Below the pieces are notes generated by a model. The model was not told the DNA's origin and did not search any database. It was given only the letters and a program-made list of their open reading frames with translations. From Trichobilharzia regenti (taxonomy: Eukaryota > Platyhelminthes > Trematoda > Strigeidida > Schistosomatidae), in contig OX235265.1 in NCBI GenBank assembly GCA_944472135.2, forward strand, positions 88,320,984 to 88,384,983: DNA of 64,000 nt, written 5' to 3'. Position numbers and translations under genes: made by a program. Positions 11,540 through 24,900 of the stretch are shown here, piece after piece (position 1 is the first letter of the stretch; every line of letters starts with the position of its first letter).

Positions 11540-12614
11540 TCAAATTAAATCATCAGATATCAAAGAAGCATCCACAAAGGGAGCCGATATTTCAGTTATC
11601 AGAGGCCGAACACTTCAGTTCAATGAGTCAACAGGATAGAAACATTGTTTATTTAAAATAGTTTCATTCCAATTTTCATTGTACATTGAACTAAACGTGG
11701 CGCTATATTTATAAGTGACGTAAAACAACGTGCATTACTAATCAAGTCAACACATGGAAAAAGTGATATGCTACAAATAATATCTGGAGGTAGGAGTGGA
11801 TTGGATAAATCTTTGTGCTAAATGTCGGCTAACTGCTTTATTTATTATCAATGATTGATATTTACACATTCACATACATAAGTAACGATATAGATAATGT
11901 TAGCAAAATAAAAAAAAGGTCTTTCACTTAAACTAAACCTATTCTCCAAGGGATACGATGAATCCTTCACTGACTATATAGCACAGATATATAAGCAGTG
12001 AATGATTACAATTCATTCATGCATTATCTGTCGGAAACAGTATAGATGCACGTAAGCATGACTGCACTCACGCACAGAGATGAACGCAAAGTAGGAAAAA
12101 TGATAACACGAACAACACCAACAACAGCACTTGAAATACTTGAACGAGTAAACAAAATCTCCTCGTAGACATTATAACTACGCACATATTATACCACATA
12201 GACATCATTATCTGCCTAATCAACTTAACATTAGTAAATAATAGTGACTAGTATACTATTACGAAGATATTAACCCAACGCACACACATACGCATACACA
12301 GGGATATACACACAAAAACAAAACACGAGTGAAGTGTATAGAGAGGAAAAAAAGTATTATCATATCGCGATGATAGCAAAAAATAAGCACGCACGCACCA
12401 ACAGTCGTTTATTAAAAGCTACCACCCGTCATTGACATTAAGTAGAACAGATCAATCCTAGTAGCGTAATGGGTGCGTGTGTGTGTATGAGGTCAGCGAA
12501 TAGTGTTAAAAATATCAACACTTTCACTTTCAATCGACTATGAAATGACAGGATTACGAGAGAGATGTTAGAAAACAAAACAAAATCCCTACAAAAACGA
12601 ATACTTGAAAATTC
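11540..12614. other. Unassigned AT-rich sequence
   Basis: CA-rich and A-rich stretches only; nothing recognised. Confidence 0.5.
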
Positions 12615-12980
12615 ATCTGATGCTCACTAGTGACTGGCCCTATTCAGGCAGTTAACTTGGGGTTCTAGTGGGAAGCCGTGACCAGTAGGGTACAGCAGGT
12701 CGAAGATGAGGCAGTAATTCATCGAAGAAGACATTGCGAAGTGGTCGCGCTATGTCGTGAATTGGCAGAAGTTAGAATTCAAGGACCATTGGATCGGGTC
12801 CCAGTGGCTCAATGGTCTACGAGCTCGCCTTGTAACCAGAAGGTCCTGGGTTCGAATCCCGGTGGGTGCGTACTGCTGAGGAGTCCCTAACTAGGCCGAC
12901 GAAACAGCTGTCCAGTACTTCCAGGTTTTCCAGTGGTTCTCTAACTGATGTCAGCTCATGATTAAATCCTCCATGCAAAA
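12615..12980 (+). mobile_element. Family A SINE, full length, with intact hammerhead
   Basis: Order: unique leader (AGTGGGAAGCCGTGACCAG, GTGAATTGGCAGAAG), tRNA-like head with A-box-like GTGGCTCAATGG and B box GGGTTCGAATCCC, hammerhead 12,870-12,918, then the tail GGTTCTCTAACTGATGTCAG. The head and B box suggest RNA polymerase III transcription. Best preserved copy in the window. Confidence 0.85.
12870..12918 (+). ncRNA. Hammerhead ribozyme with intact core, in family A SINE
   Basis: Stem I is GTACTG (12,870-12,875) with CAGTAC (12,913-12,918). The core is CTGAGGA (12,876-12,882). Stem II is GTC/GAC plus CCT/AGG around the loop AACT. GAAA is at 12,901-12,904, stem III is ACAGCTGT (two pairs, loop AGCT) and the cleavage site is C at 12,912. 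All invariant hammerhead bases are present. The short stem III resembles that of the Sm-alpha ribozymes. Self-cleavage is inferred, not shown. Confidence 0.7.
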
Positions 12981-13184
12981 ATAAGTGATAGAAAGTAATT
13001 CCTGTTTTTCCCCCTTTTTTTATTCAGTTAAAAAATGTACATTTAATAATATACAATTCAATTCAAATAAGAGGTAAAATATCATAAACTAATAATACGA
13101 TTACTTTTCAAGAGTAAATTTTTAGAGATTTCACGTTTGTTTCAAGTTTGATCACGGATTGATATCAGTTAGACAGAACCGCGT

Positions 13185-13425
13185 CGGTGGCACAGCGATT
13201 AGGACGCTCGCCAAATATACACATGGTCCGGGGTTCGATCCCCGGCCACCGACGCACTTCTTCACCTCCCTAAGCTAGTATATAAAAAAAAGCTGGTAAA
13301 AAGGAAAGGTTTGGCATGAGGCTAGCAACCCCATCCTGTAAAAATAATCACCACTGCTACAGAAACTTCAAGCCTCTAGCTTGAAGCCCTATGTCCCACT
13401 GGAAACGTGAAGGAATAAAAAAAGA
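13185..13425 (+). mobile_element. Family D SINE with well-kept tRNA-like head
   Basis: The head 13,186-13,252 keeps a seven-pair acceptor-like stem (TCGGTGG/CCACCGA), A-box-like GTGGCACAGCGATTAGG and T arm CCGGGGTTCGATCCCCGG. The body has AAGGTTTGGCATGAGGC, ACCCCATCCTGTAAAAATAA and TGTCCCACTGGAAACG. It is a SINE head, not a working tRNA gene. Confidence 0.82.
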
Positions 13426-13439
13426 CAGAACCGCAGAAA

Positions 13440-13735
13440 GCTGCCTGGAGTTCTAATGAGGCGTCAGGTTGTGTGAGGACAAGCACTCGCCGATGACATT
13501 GGCTGGTGCCAGTTGCGCTAAAATCACGAATTGTCAGATGTTGGAACTCATAGGCCAGGGAATTAGGTTGGGTGTCACAATGGCTGAATAGTCTACGAGT
13601 TTTCACCTTGTAACCAGAAATTGCCGGGTTCGAACCCTGGAAATGGGTGAGTACTAGCAAAGAGTCCCAAACTGGAACTAAACAGCTAGTTTCTAATGGT
13701 TCTCTAACTGATATCAATCCATCATCTAACTTGAA
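13440..13735 (+). mobile_element. Family A SINE between two family D copies
   Basis: Leader, head with GGGTTCGAACCC and a decayed hammerhead region (AGCAAAGAGTCCC). It lies between family D copies at 13,185 and 13,822, both on the same strand. Confidence 0.7.
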
Positions 13736-13821
13736 GTATGCTTACCAGTCATATACATTAATGGGATACATAATAAAGAGAAGTGAAACTACAGAAAATT
13801 TAAAAAGCGTAACCTGGACAC

Positions 13822-14050
13822 AGGCATCGGTGACACAGAGGTAGAGTGCTCGCCGACCACGCTTCACGTCGTCCGGAGTTCGATCCCCGGCCACCGACGC
13901 ACTCCTTTACCTACTCGCTAAGCCAGTAAAACAATGGTAAAGAGGGAAGGTTGGGCATGAGGCTAGCAACCCCATCCTGTAAAAATAATCACCACTGCTA
14001 CAGAAACTTCAAGCCTTTAGCTTGAAGCCCTGTGTCCCACTGGGAACGGG
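13822..14050 (+). mobile_element. Family D SINE
   Basis: The head with CGGAGTTCGATCCCCGG is followed by the same body as the copy 640 bases upstream, ending TGTCCCACTGGGAACGG and an A run. Confidence 0.8.
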
Positions 14051-14334
14051 AAAAAAACCTGGACACAAGTAAGAAAGAAAAATTGTGACGACATATCTTC
14101 GGAGAGAGAGAGAGACGAGAATACATTTCCATTGAAACAATCTATCCATCAAATTAAATACTTTCAGTATGCATACAATTATGAAAACTTTGAGTAACTA
14201 ACTCACTGACTTTAAATAAAGAAATACAGCAGTTCAATCTGCTACGCTTTGTATACCACATAAAGACAGCACGGAAGGAAGAGAGAATAGTAACATGTAA
14301 AAATATGAGGGTTTAGTGGATGTAGGAGGTCACA

Positions 14335-14560
14335 AAAACTCAATACGTCTGTGCCTTTGGGAACGATTTTTAGCCGTTCCACCAACTGTCTCCAACTACT
14401 GGTTCTTATCATCTCGAGGACCCTTACCAGACAGTCTACACCTTCCTACGTGACTGGCTGGCTCAGTTCAACTATCAAAGACTTCATGAAATGATGACAC
14501 ATTTTGGTTTAATCCACCACCCACCCACTCACCCTAACTTTAACCTACGAGGCTTGAGCA
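14335..14560 (-). mobile_element. RTE 3'-region fragment
   Basis: Plus-strand text such as TTTTTAGCCGTTCCACCAAC, CTACACCTTCCTACGTG and ACTTCATGAAATGATG matches the reverse of the RTE region around the stop codon and early 3' UTR seen at 53.65-53.78 kb. It is decayed with no open frame. Confidence 0.6.
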
Positions 14561-14726
14561 TTTACAGAAGGCGGAAATCTTGAAAACAACTGAAATGTAT
14601 ACTCAATCTACTGTAGTATATAAAGAGTAGTGACTACAACAAAACCAGTATGCAGTCAAAAGAAAGATCGATTTTGTATTAGGAATGTTATAAGTGTGTT
14701 GAGTAAAATCAACGATTTTTCTAAAA

Positions 14727-14902
14727 AGCGTTGGTGGCGCAGCGGTTAAGACTCTAGCCGGCCAAGCACATGGTCCGGGGTTCGACGAACACCTGATATC
14801 AATAGTCGACCCCTTGAATCTGGGCTACCGATATCACATGCTGAAAATTCCATAATTGTACCAAAAATACTGTGTAGAATCAAGCTATAATAAAAAAAAA
14901 TA
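14727..14902 (+). mobile_element. Family C SINE
   Basis: A tRNA-like head (GTTGGTGGCGCAGCGGTTAA, GGTCCGGGGTTCGA) is joined to a body with ACACCTGATATCAATAG, CTACCGATATCAC, TGAAAATTCCATA and an A-rich end. It lies 40 bases below exon 12. Confidence 0.8.
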
Positions 14903-14942
14903 CAACAACACGAGAATTCACATAATGAGATCAAAATCTTAC

Positions 14943-15538
14943 TTGAATAGTTAAACGATCGTAGAACATATTCCGCGTACCACCACCAGTACCGATAACT
15001 TCAACAACAAGACGATGAAATTCCCCATGTCTTTCTCGATCTAGTCTGACTAGCGTCATTAACAAACCTGTATCAATGGTGACATGAAATAAATCCATAG
15101 AAATATTTGAATTCGCTAAAGAATCCGGCACAACATTTATTGCTTCACCTCTGACAAGTCGAAATGCAACAAAACCAGGAATAGCAGAATCAGGAGTAAG
15201 TTGACGCATTATTGGTGCTAACACTGTATAAGGCGGAACATTTTCATATATGGACAAATGGAGTACACTATCTGAGGCGAAACGAGGCGCTGGGGCATCA
15301 ATACCACCTGGACCAGGGACAATATGAATATTTACTTGTGTATGATTGGTTTTCGATACAGGCGTGCCTTGATCACTTGCAGAAACAATCAGACGATGAG
15401 TTCGAACGAATAGTTTGGAGCTAAGCCCGGAGATAAACTCTCCACCGGTTGTTGAATAGACATAATTGGGAAGAAGTGATTTGGCTAGTATTATACATCC
15501 ATTCAGTGGTTCAATAGCGAAGAAATCAGAAGTATCAC
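14943..15538 (-). CDS. Cadherin exon 12, last one visible
   Basis: The acceptor TTTCTTACAG precedes GDTSDFFAIEPLNGCIIL, joining SIVK of exon 11 at phase 1 (residues 1456-1654). It includes SASDQGTPVSK, HIVPGPGGIDAPAPRF, LSIYENVPPYTV and RLDRERHGEFHRLVVEV. It ends ATTCAA before GTAAGA (intron from 14942), phase 0. I found no credible next exon in 1-14942, so the gene probably continues below the window. Confidence 0.9.
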
Positions 15539-18500
15539 CTGTAAGAAAGATAGAAAGAAAGAAAGAATTAGTTAGTTAGTTACGTGCAGAATTGATGTAA
15601 ATATTCCTTATTTATTCAGGCAAAATGTTATATACTACATATGCATAAGAGAATGAATTGTTTTGATAAGCCCGGTTAATAAATCAACAAAAAAATGTTA
15701 TTCATATAAACAAGCAAACTTATTATAGCTTAAAAGGTATATGATGCATGCTAACTAACTGTTAATAGAGGTCATCCTGCATTTACTGACTGACCTAGAT
15801 TGTTTGTGAATCATCGGGTTACCACAAACTGTCAGAAATGACCGCACAATATATATATATATATATATATATTGTGCGGTCATTTAGAAATTTTAGAAAT
15901 GTTTAGCCTTTGTTGTAGAGAAGCTAGAGGAAGAATTTACGATTCTCGAAAAGGTGCTGAAAAACAACGGTTATCCTCAAAGATTCATTAACAAATATGG
16001 AAGATGTGAAGGCTCAAATACCAAACAAATCACAGTTGAAAAAAAGACTGTCTTCATTCAACTAGATTTCAAAGGTGAAAACATTGCAGCAATGATCAAC
16101 AGAAGACTAAGTATGTCACTAGCCAGAGCCTATCCTGCAGCTAAGTTGGTTCCCCGTCCATCGAACAACATGCTCTTTGGTGCAGTGAAAAGTCGATAGA
16201 TACCCTTCTCATGTTAACTCCAACTGTGTATACAAATTTACTTGTGTCTGCAAAAGCAGTTACATTGGGAGAACAGAAAGAAGGGCACACCTCCGATTTT
16301 CTGAACATGTGCCGAAAAACCTACGTCTCAAGGGAACAAACTCTTATAGTAGCGCTATTACCAGAAATCTCTTCGATACGGGTCATAAGGTGGAAATTGC
16401 GAAATCTTTTAAAATTATCAATAAACAAAGGAGCTCGATTCTCCTCAAGTTTGTCGAAGCAATTTCTATCAAACTCTTGAAACCAGATTTATGTGTTCAG
16501 AAAGGAGCAGTTATTAGTCTTTCCTTGCCCTGGTAACTGGATGTCTTTATTCCCTCATCTGATTACGTAATCTTTGTCTTTAACCTGACCCCGCTTTTAT
16601 AATCTGTAATTTTGCTTGTCTCTTGTTTCTATGATTTGAGTTCAACTCAGTACATTTTTACCTAACTTATTAGTCACTATGCATCTAACGCACATCTAAT
16701 CTTTATTATGTAACTCCTTTACCATTGTATGCATACATTTATTTTGACTTGAACTGCCTGTGTAAAAACTATATAAGCGCAATTTCCTGAGCACTGTTTA
16801 CTAATTGTGGAACTTTCTGTCAACTGACAACATGTTAAATTTGCAAGTATGTTAAAACGTTTCTGTACTTAAACCTCATAATTTATTTAGGTTGTATGCA
16901 GCTGATGAGAAGCCAACGAAATAAATGATGGTACCATATTATTCTACACAAACCACTGTTGTTCTTGTTTTATTCAAATATTTCCATAGTTTTAATGTAT
17001 GCAGAACTTTGAGTAGAAGAATTAGGTTGAAAAAGAATTGAGGCTGATTAAACGACAACTTATTATCAGTTCCTCATAAAGTTGTAGAACTGTTCTGTAG
17101 AGGAATCCAAGTTTGAGGGTAGGCAGAGAAATGGTTAAGTGTGGTGACCAAATCTTAGCGCGGATATAAAAGACTTGTATGATATTCTCTAGAGGAGGTG
17201 TGACATCCTACTATCGATTTAAGGATACGTGTAATGTGCAGCAGTTCCCTGTGAGGTGTGACAGTAGAAAGTAGAAGATATGAAGAATATAGGGGTCATC
17301 GACCATATGTGTTTACGTTCTATCTCTCGTGTTAGTCAGTATAATTATGGTAAGCAATACTGAATTTAGGCGTAGAGTGTGAGATGAGAACGGAAAGTCA
17401 ATCGACAAGGTTGTGATACTACATCGATTTAAATAGCTAGGATGTGGTGTTATGCATACCGAGCCATCGCGTTCCTCAATGACAGATGTCAGCTGACATA
17501 TGATTAGGTTGGAAGAGAGTTAGAAATCATTAGACCGAAATGTGAGATCAATCCACGAAGTCTTCGGCGGTTGATTTAAGCTAACCACTTAAGAGGAATG
17601 TAGATTGGCTAGTCGGGAACTTCGAGATAATAAGGAACAATAGCTTGAGACTACCGGTGATATGCCTGCAGATCCACCCACTCTTTGTAACCTTCCATAT
17701 CCATTAAACCCAAATGCGTTTCCATGTTGCTGTTCTTTTTTCCTCCCGTGCAAAATTTTACACAGAAACTCAGTCAGTCGATTTAAATGTCATTTTCAGA
17801 GACTTATCACTAGTTTACAAAGTACCTATTTATTCGATACAGAATAATAATGATATAAAACAATGGAAGAATAGTTATCTAACAACCAGATGAACCACTT
17901 GAAGTTGTCAACAAGTTCAGTAATCTAGGTAGTTTGGGCGAGTGCTGGGGGAGGTGTGATGGACGAGATCTCCAACCATACAGTGGAAGCAAGGGTGACA
18001 TATGCCAATTTTGGCGACCACTGGAGTCGTCGGGATATCAGCCTGAATGTCAAGAGTCGGGTTTACGATGTTTCGGTGTGCGCAGTCTGGCTCTACGCCT
18101 GTGAAATCTGGCCTCTCCGAGCTGAGGAAGTACATCAACTCTCAGTATTCAATCATCTCTGTCTCCATAGATGGCATCATCACGTGAGTAATTCTGACGG
18201 CCATAAGTATGTATTTGGGCACGATAAAGATCCCTATTCACTGAGTGTCGTCATCTGGGAACACCGAATTTAGTGGCTTGCACATGTAATACGAAATGAT
18301 ATTCCAGAGTATTCTATACCCGAGTTCTGTTCGCTAGCTCCAGGATTGAATGGAAAAAGCGGAGAGTTGGTCAGCATGTGACGTAGCTTCGTGGGATGGA
18401 GGATATTTGTGTTACCTCCTGTTTAGGGTTCGAAAGATAATTCGGAATCGGTGGTCCACATTATATATTGGCAAACGAAAGAAAAAAGTATACTAACACA

Positions 18501-21500
18501 CACACACACACACCAATGTACTTAGAGAGTGGGAGAGATAGTTACTGCCAAAAAATAGGTATGCTGCAAAGAAAGGCATTATTATTCTCACCTTTTACGA
18601 TGCTATACACGATTTTTCCATTTTCATCAGAATCTGGATCATATGCTGTAACACAACCCACCGAACTATTCAGAGGATTCAATCCTGATATATAAAATGT
18701 AAAACTGCCCAAATTTTGAAACTCTAAATCATTATCCAATACATTGATATGATGACTTTCCAACTTTGAAGGGATGTATAAACCAAAAAATTGTGGTGCA
18801 TATTCATTGGCATCTAATATATTGATATAAATAGTTGCATACGATGTATATGAACGTAAACTGGAATAACGGACAGCAATCAAGAGATAATGCTTTTTAA
18901 CAGTTTCATAATCCAATAGTCCACTGACGCGTAGTTCACCTTGAATTTAGTAAAAAAAAAACAGACAAGAAATTAAAAGGAAGAATCACTGGACATTGAA
19001 GAAATATATCCTTCGCATTGTACAACGACCTATATTCATAAAAAACAACAACTTCTGTTCACATCATCGTCTTTTCGACACTACAAGATACCTGATAAGT
19101 TTATGTGTCAATATGCAAAACGCATCAGCGGCGACTACCTTGAAAAAAGATATTTTAGCACTACTGAAAAAAGGGATAGAATTAAGGATGTAACAGGAAC
19201 CTAAAGTTGCAGCAGTTAAACCACACGATATCAAGTGTTGGTTTGCAGGGATCTGATTGGTTACAGGTTTAGCTGAGAGTTGACATCAGAGTAAGAGAAT
19301 CGCCATTTGAAAACCAGCATGAAATACTAGACAGTTGTTTCACCCTGGGTTGAGACTCTCCAACAGTACACAATTATTGGGATTCGAACCCAGGACCTAC
19401 CAGCTACCAGGCGAGCCCATAGACTATTCCCCCGGTGGGACTCGATCCAATGACCAGTTCATGAATTTCAATTTCTGATAACTCACGATATATATAGCGC
19501 AACCGCCAGCCAGCGTCACAGATGAGTACTTGCCTTAGTGGACCTCGATAAACAAAAGTATTATTATTCAAGTGCTGGTTTATAGGGATTTGATTGGTTA
19601 CAGGATTTTCATCATGAGCTGACATTAGTTAGAGAACCATTGGAAAACCTGCCAGGGAGTACTGGACAGCTGTTTCATTCTAGTTTGGGACTCTTTAGTA
19701 GTACGCATTCACCCCCGGGGTTCGAGCCCAGGACCTTCCGGTTACAAGGCGAGCTCGTTGACCATTGAGCCACTGGGACACGATCCAATGGTCCTTGAAT
19801 TCTAACTGCTGCCTATTCACGACATAGCGCGACCCCAGCCAATGTCTTCGGCGAGTATTTGTCCTCACACTCGACCTGCTGCACCCTAATGGTCACGACT
19901 TATTGTTATATTTCTTATCAAAAACACCTCAATATTTTGAGCATTTCCCGCCATATGAGTTGAACAGGGAAAGAGAGAAAAAAAGTAAAATCGCCAAATA
20001 TGAATGAAGCAAATTTAAGTTTGCTGCAGTTTTTCGTGTACACCCGCTGACGTCTTTTTTTGTTTGCTGGTATAAAAAGCACAGATGTATAATTTACGTA
20101 AATCAATATTTAAATTTATCAGACGTTTTCATCTAGATATCCACCATACGCGTAATCAGTCAGCATCCTATACAACCACATTGTGGTTGGTTTACAATAA
20201 ACACCACCAAAGTCGAAAAGCGTAACAACGAAACGGAATGAGACGGTAACAAGTAATCAGTTACCCAGGGGGAGAGGAAAAAAAGTAATCACGGTTACTA
20301 CTAAGATCTATTTCAAGCGGATGTTCTTCCACTTGATTAAATAACACATACACACACACACACAAGCTTCCTGATCAGTTCACAATAATACGAATACACG
20401 AATAGCGACCGTGAACATTTCGTTGTTTGACACACAGAGGAATTCATACCTCAAAAGTAACATTATCGCCATTCGAGCATATTTTGAAGAAATCTTGTGA
20501 GATACAATTTAACCTTAAATGTGACTACAGGCCTTCATGCTATTTACCCTTTAATTTATAGCTGTTTGAACAAGAGATCATTTTGCATAAAATTTCACAT
20601 GATGCTGAAAGCTAAGTACAGTCGGCAGTGACGTCATCAAAACTGTTCTTTTTCTAAAAGTATTATTCGCTAAGTAAAAGAGAAGGAGACCATTGGAGTG
20701 ACATCGCGGGCATTGCAGGCCCTCGAGTGGAACAACCCGAAAGAGGAAATAAAAGCTTATGGGCAATCGTAGAGCCAGCTAGAAAAAGCTCCAGGGAACA
20801 GGGTAAAATGCAGATGTGCCTGCTGAAGTCCTATGTTTTATCACGGATAACCCAATGGGATTATAAGTAAAAGACAACTGATATATATATAAATCCCTAC
20901 TATCCCTTTCATGATTAATAGAAATAATAACATCTTCATTCTAGACAGTATTTTGGAAATGTACAAAATTTTCACAGGAGTATATTGCATGACATTTACT
21001 CTCCTCGTACAATATCTTCAAGTAAAATATTAATTCACAGCATATCGTCCTGTAACACAATGGTCTCTGAGCTGAAGTACAAACCATTCCATTATGATAT
21101 ATCTACTTTGTCTCCTTCGAGAAATCCACAATATCTAGTTGAAAGACAATTAAAAGATGTTCAGAATTACATTTCGAGACCCAAGGACATAACTGAAGTA
21201 CAATTATCTCATGTTGCATAGGAACACGTTGCCATACCCACAATTAGGCCTTTCCTCAAGTTTAGCAGAAACTTGCGAATCAGAAGCTTGTAAACATTTT
21301 AAATACACACAAAATTAGATAATACCATTATTAGAGGTCATATCTTAATCGATTAAAACCAACCGAACGAGAGAAAGCAAATGTAATAGAGAGATGGAAG
21401 ATTTTCATAGCCCAAGTTTTAAGCAGCCCATCAATGATTGGATAATGTCTTTTCTAAAAAATACATTGACAAGGTACAAAGGTCACATCATTGCAGGCAT

Positions 21501-21813
21501 AAAAACGGTTATTACAGGGCTGTAACAAACACCGAGATAGGAAATATAAGAATTTAATGTGCATCATGTGTAGATAAAACAAAATCGAGAAAATGACTTC
21601 ACCTTTAAATCATAAAAGAGTAAAGAAGAAGAAGAAGAAGTAGAAGTTCTATCCATCAAAATCAATTCAGGAATACTTAGATACAATTATCATAATTTTT
21701 CACCATTGTAACTGAAGTTTTCAACAAATACTGTTCTTTACATGGTTTTGTTGAGCTTTTCATGCAGTGATCGAAAAAGCATAATGTCAAAATATAACAA
21801 AGAACAATTAAAG

Positions 21814-21911
<98 letters not shown>

Positions 21912-24900
21912 ATTTGAAAAAAATTATGTACATCAATCAACACCCATAATGATGCCAGAGTTATCTACATCAAAAAAAAGCATGAAGATATTCATCAGAG
22001 AAAAACATCAAGTGGAAATTGACACAATAATGTGTCATAATTAAATCTGGAAGGTTGTATTATATTTAGAACGTGTTAACAAGACAACTTATCACTTTCT
22101 GGCTTTATAGTAAACACACACACACACACAAATACAAATGCACTTCACAAGGTTTATACAGCATGTGATAAAGATCGCTTCGGCATTATTTCAATAACTT
22201 GAAGATAATGGAAATCCCTATCACAAGGAACCATTTTGTTGCGTCAGTGGTTCAGTAGAGTAGAGTAGAGCAGTCGGTAATCAGGCCAAAAGTGGCCCGG
22301 GTTCGTTATCTGACCGATGTACTTCTAAGCCCTGCTTAGCCAGAAATAGGAGGGTAGGTTGGCTGTGAGGCTAGCAACATGGACCAGCAAGAAAAAACAC
22401 ATCAAAGGTGAAGCTTGAAGCCCTATGTTCTATTCGGGATAATAATACAAATAATGTTACTCATTGATTGGACACTAGTAACTAGTGTGATGTGTCTAGT
22501 CCTATCTTTGGCGCAGACTGAATTCTGTCAGTCGGGTTTGCAATGTGGCCACCATCCTAAGTAGCTCGCTATCACGGTGTACATTGATTTGATGATATTA
22601 GATGGTTGGAGGTAATCGGCACGAAGCCTAGTCTGATCCTATGTCAGTGGCTAACATTACCTGTTGTCGAGGAAGGCGATGGCTAGACATGCATGCATAA
22701 CACATTTCCTAACCATCTCAATCGACGCAGCTGCTTCACAACCGCGTCGATTGATTCCCCCTCATTACCTAACACTCGACCGTAGCCTAACCTCAATATG
22801 GCTTATACTGCTTAACACGGGAGATAGAACTCAGACACCTATGATCAAAGATAGCTAGCCCTTTTGTATCTTCCACTTTCAATGGCCATATTTCACAGCT
22901 ATAAGGGAAGGCAGAGAGAACTGCTGAGCAGTACACACAGCTTGAGAATGATATCGCTGAAAATATGACTTAGAAAACTATTCAACTTCAATATGAAATA
23001 GGATTAGTTAAGTTCTTCAGGAGTATGCTGTAAGAAAAGGGGCTAAAATCAAAATCACATAGGGATAAAGCAAGTTTAATACATCATTAACTTATAAGAT
23101 GTTTGAACACAGAGTAAATTGTTGAACTTCATGTCTTTGCATTCCCAGTGGAATATACGAAGGCTTCACGCCTAGGCTTTGAAGTTTCAGTAAAGGGGTG
23201 CTGCTTCTGTTGACCCCCAGGAATCGAACCCGTGACCGTATGAGACATGGTTGCCACGAGCATTCACAACCATTTTGTGAACTGCCACCAAGTTAGAATC
23301 AAAGATAAAGCTTCTAGAAAGTTTACAAAGTTGAAGATTAGTCATTAGATCGCACACTCACACACACGTACACACAAACGCACACTTTATTGGTGATTAA
23401 TTATTTCACCTGTCTTCACAGTCCTATTGATGAACTATGCACACAAGATGACTATAGCCGTATAGAACCAATAACTTACAATTAGTATTCCTATCATATT
23501 GTATATGAATACACACTGCCACTAGTTACCAACATCTGTCTGAATGACAACAGACAGTGTGTAACTGTAATTGTGAATAACAAAAAGGCTAACCGAATAG
23601 AGATTGACTCATTAGGCGAAATCTCTCCATAATGAACGCACACACACACACACACGTACACATACATACATGAACTGGAAGATACAGGCTATGACTACTA
23701 CTCTTATTATTATTATAAGTAGTAGTAGTAGTAGTATGACATACCACTGCAGCTACTTGATGTCAGGCATAACAACACTGGAAGAAGAGTAGCAGGATAA
23801 TGCCAACAATAAGAAGGATGATAATAATAGTAATAATAGCCATAATGAAAATGATTATTATTATTTATTTATTTATTATTATTATTCCTATTGAAAGGTT
23901 TTTTATACGGGGGGGGGGTAATAGAGTGAAACTTCAACCGATAAAAAAAAACAACAAATAAGGATGCTGAAAAGTCAAACAGACAACACGTTTTCATTTG
24001 TTTCTGTTTTCCATCCAGCCAGAGGATGACTCGTGCGCAATGAAATGCATAAAAAGAGTGGGGGGGTGTGGGGTAAACGGTGCAGGGCAGGGCAGGTGAA
24101 CAACACAAGTAAACAAAAATAAACACGAATAAATAAGTAAATAAATAGTTATGTATATAAATATATAACGAACAGTACAAGAAAATCGGATTTAATCATC
24201 AAGTCAGTCATCATTGTGTGTGTGTGTGTGTGTGAGTGTGTGAATAGATTTCATTTCAGAAGAAGGTTGAATAAACTCCTCTTCTGAATAGAATAAAAAA
24301 AACAAAATTGCTTCCCATCAAACTTAGGAAACATACATTCTACACTCTACACACACACACACACATACCCCCACCCCCCACACATACCTTATGCAGACAA
24401 GCATTCACTAGACATATTGACAAGAAAGAATTTGTAATAGATATGTCAAAAAGTATCCTATATAAACCATGGAGGAAAGTGAATAAAAAAACAACAAAAT
24501 AATTCTAAATAATAATACAGATAATAATAGTAGTTTTATCCTAAACAACATTTTTATGTATATAGAGTAAAGAATTTTCAGCTTGATTATACCCACTCAT
24601 TATAGAGGAAATCTTCTACTGAAACAGTAATCTATAATGGCTGTTGAATAGGCTAGAAACTAGGAGGTCTTGACTTTGAACCCACTCTAGTGGATGGGTA
24701 CTGCTGAAGAGCCGCAAACATGGGGGAAACAACTGTCCAGTACTCCCTACTGGTTTCCAATGGCGGTCTTCTAAGTAGCATTAATCCTTCAGTAAACGTG
24801 AAAAATAAATCAAATCTCAAACAAACTAACCCCTTGAAGATCTATGATTATATCATTCGACAGAATTTTATTCGATCCCACGACGGCCTGCTCAAATCAC

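Noticed and set aside
13186..13252. Functional tRNA gene
   Set aside because: It folds like a tRNA, but the same head is repeated before SINE bodies in several places and the anticodon arm is poor.
16902..16922. CTGATGA followed by GAAA in the Penelope-like 3' UTR as a hammerhead
   Set aside because: Only nine bases lie between the two parts, with no stem II beyond one pair, and no matching stem I was found. Kept only as a remark.
21816..21908. GATA array as a sex-chromosome marker
   Set aside because: Short GATA runs are common in AT-rich genomes; one tract gives no evidence for linkage.
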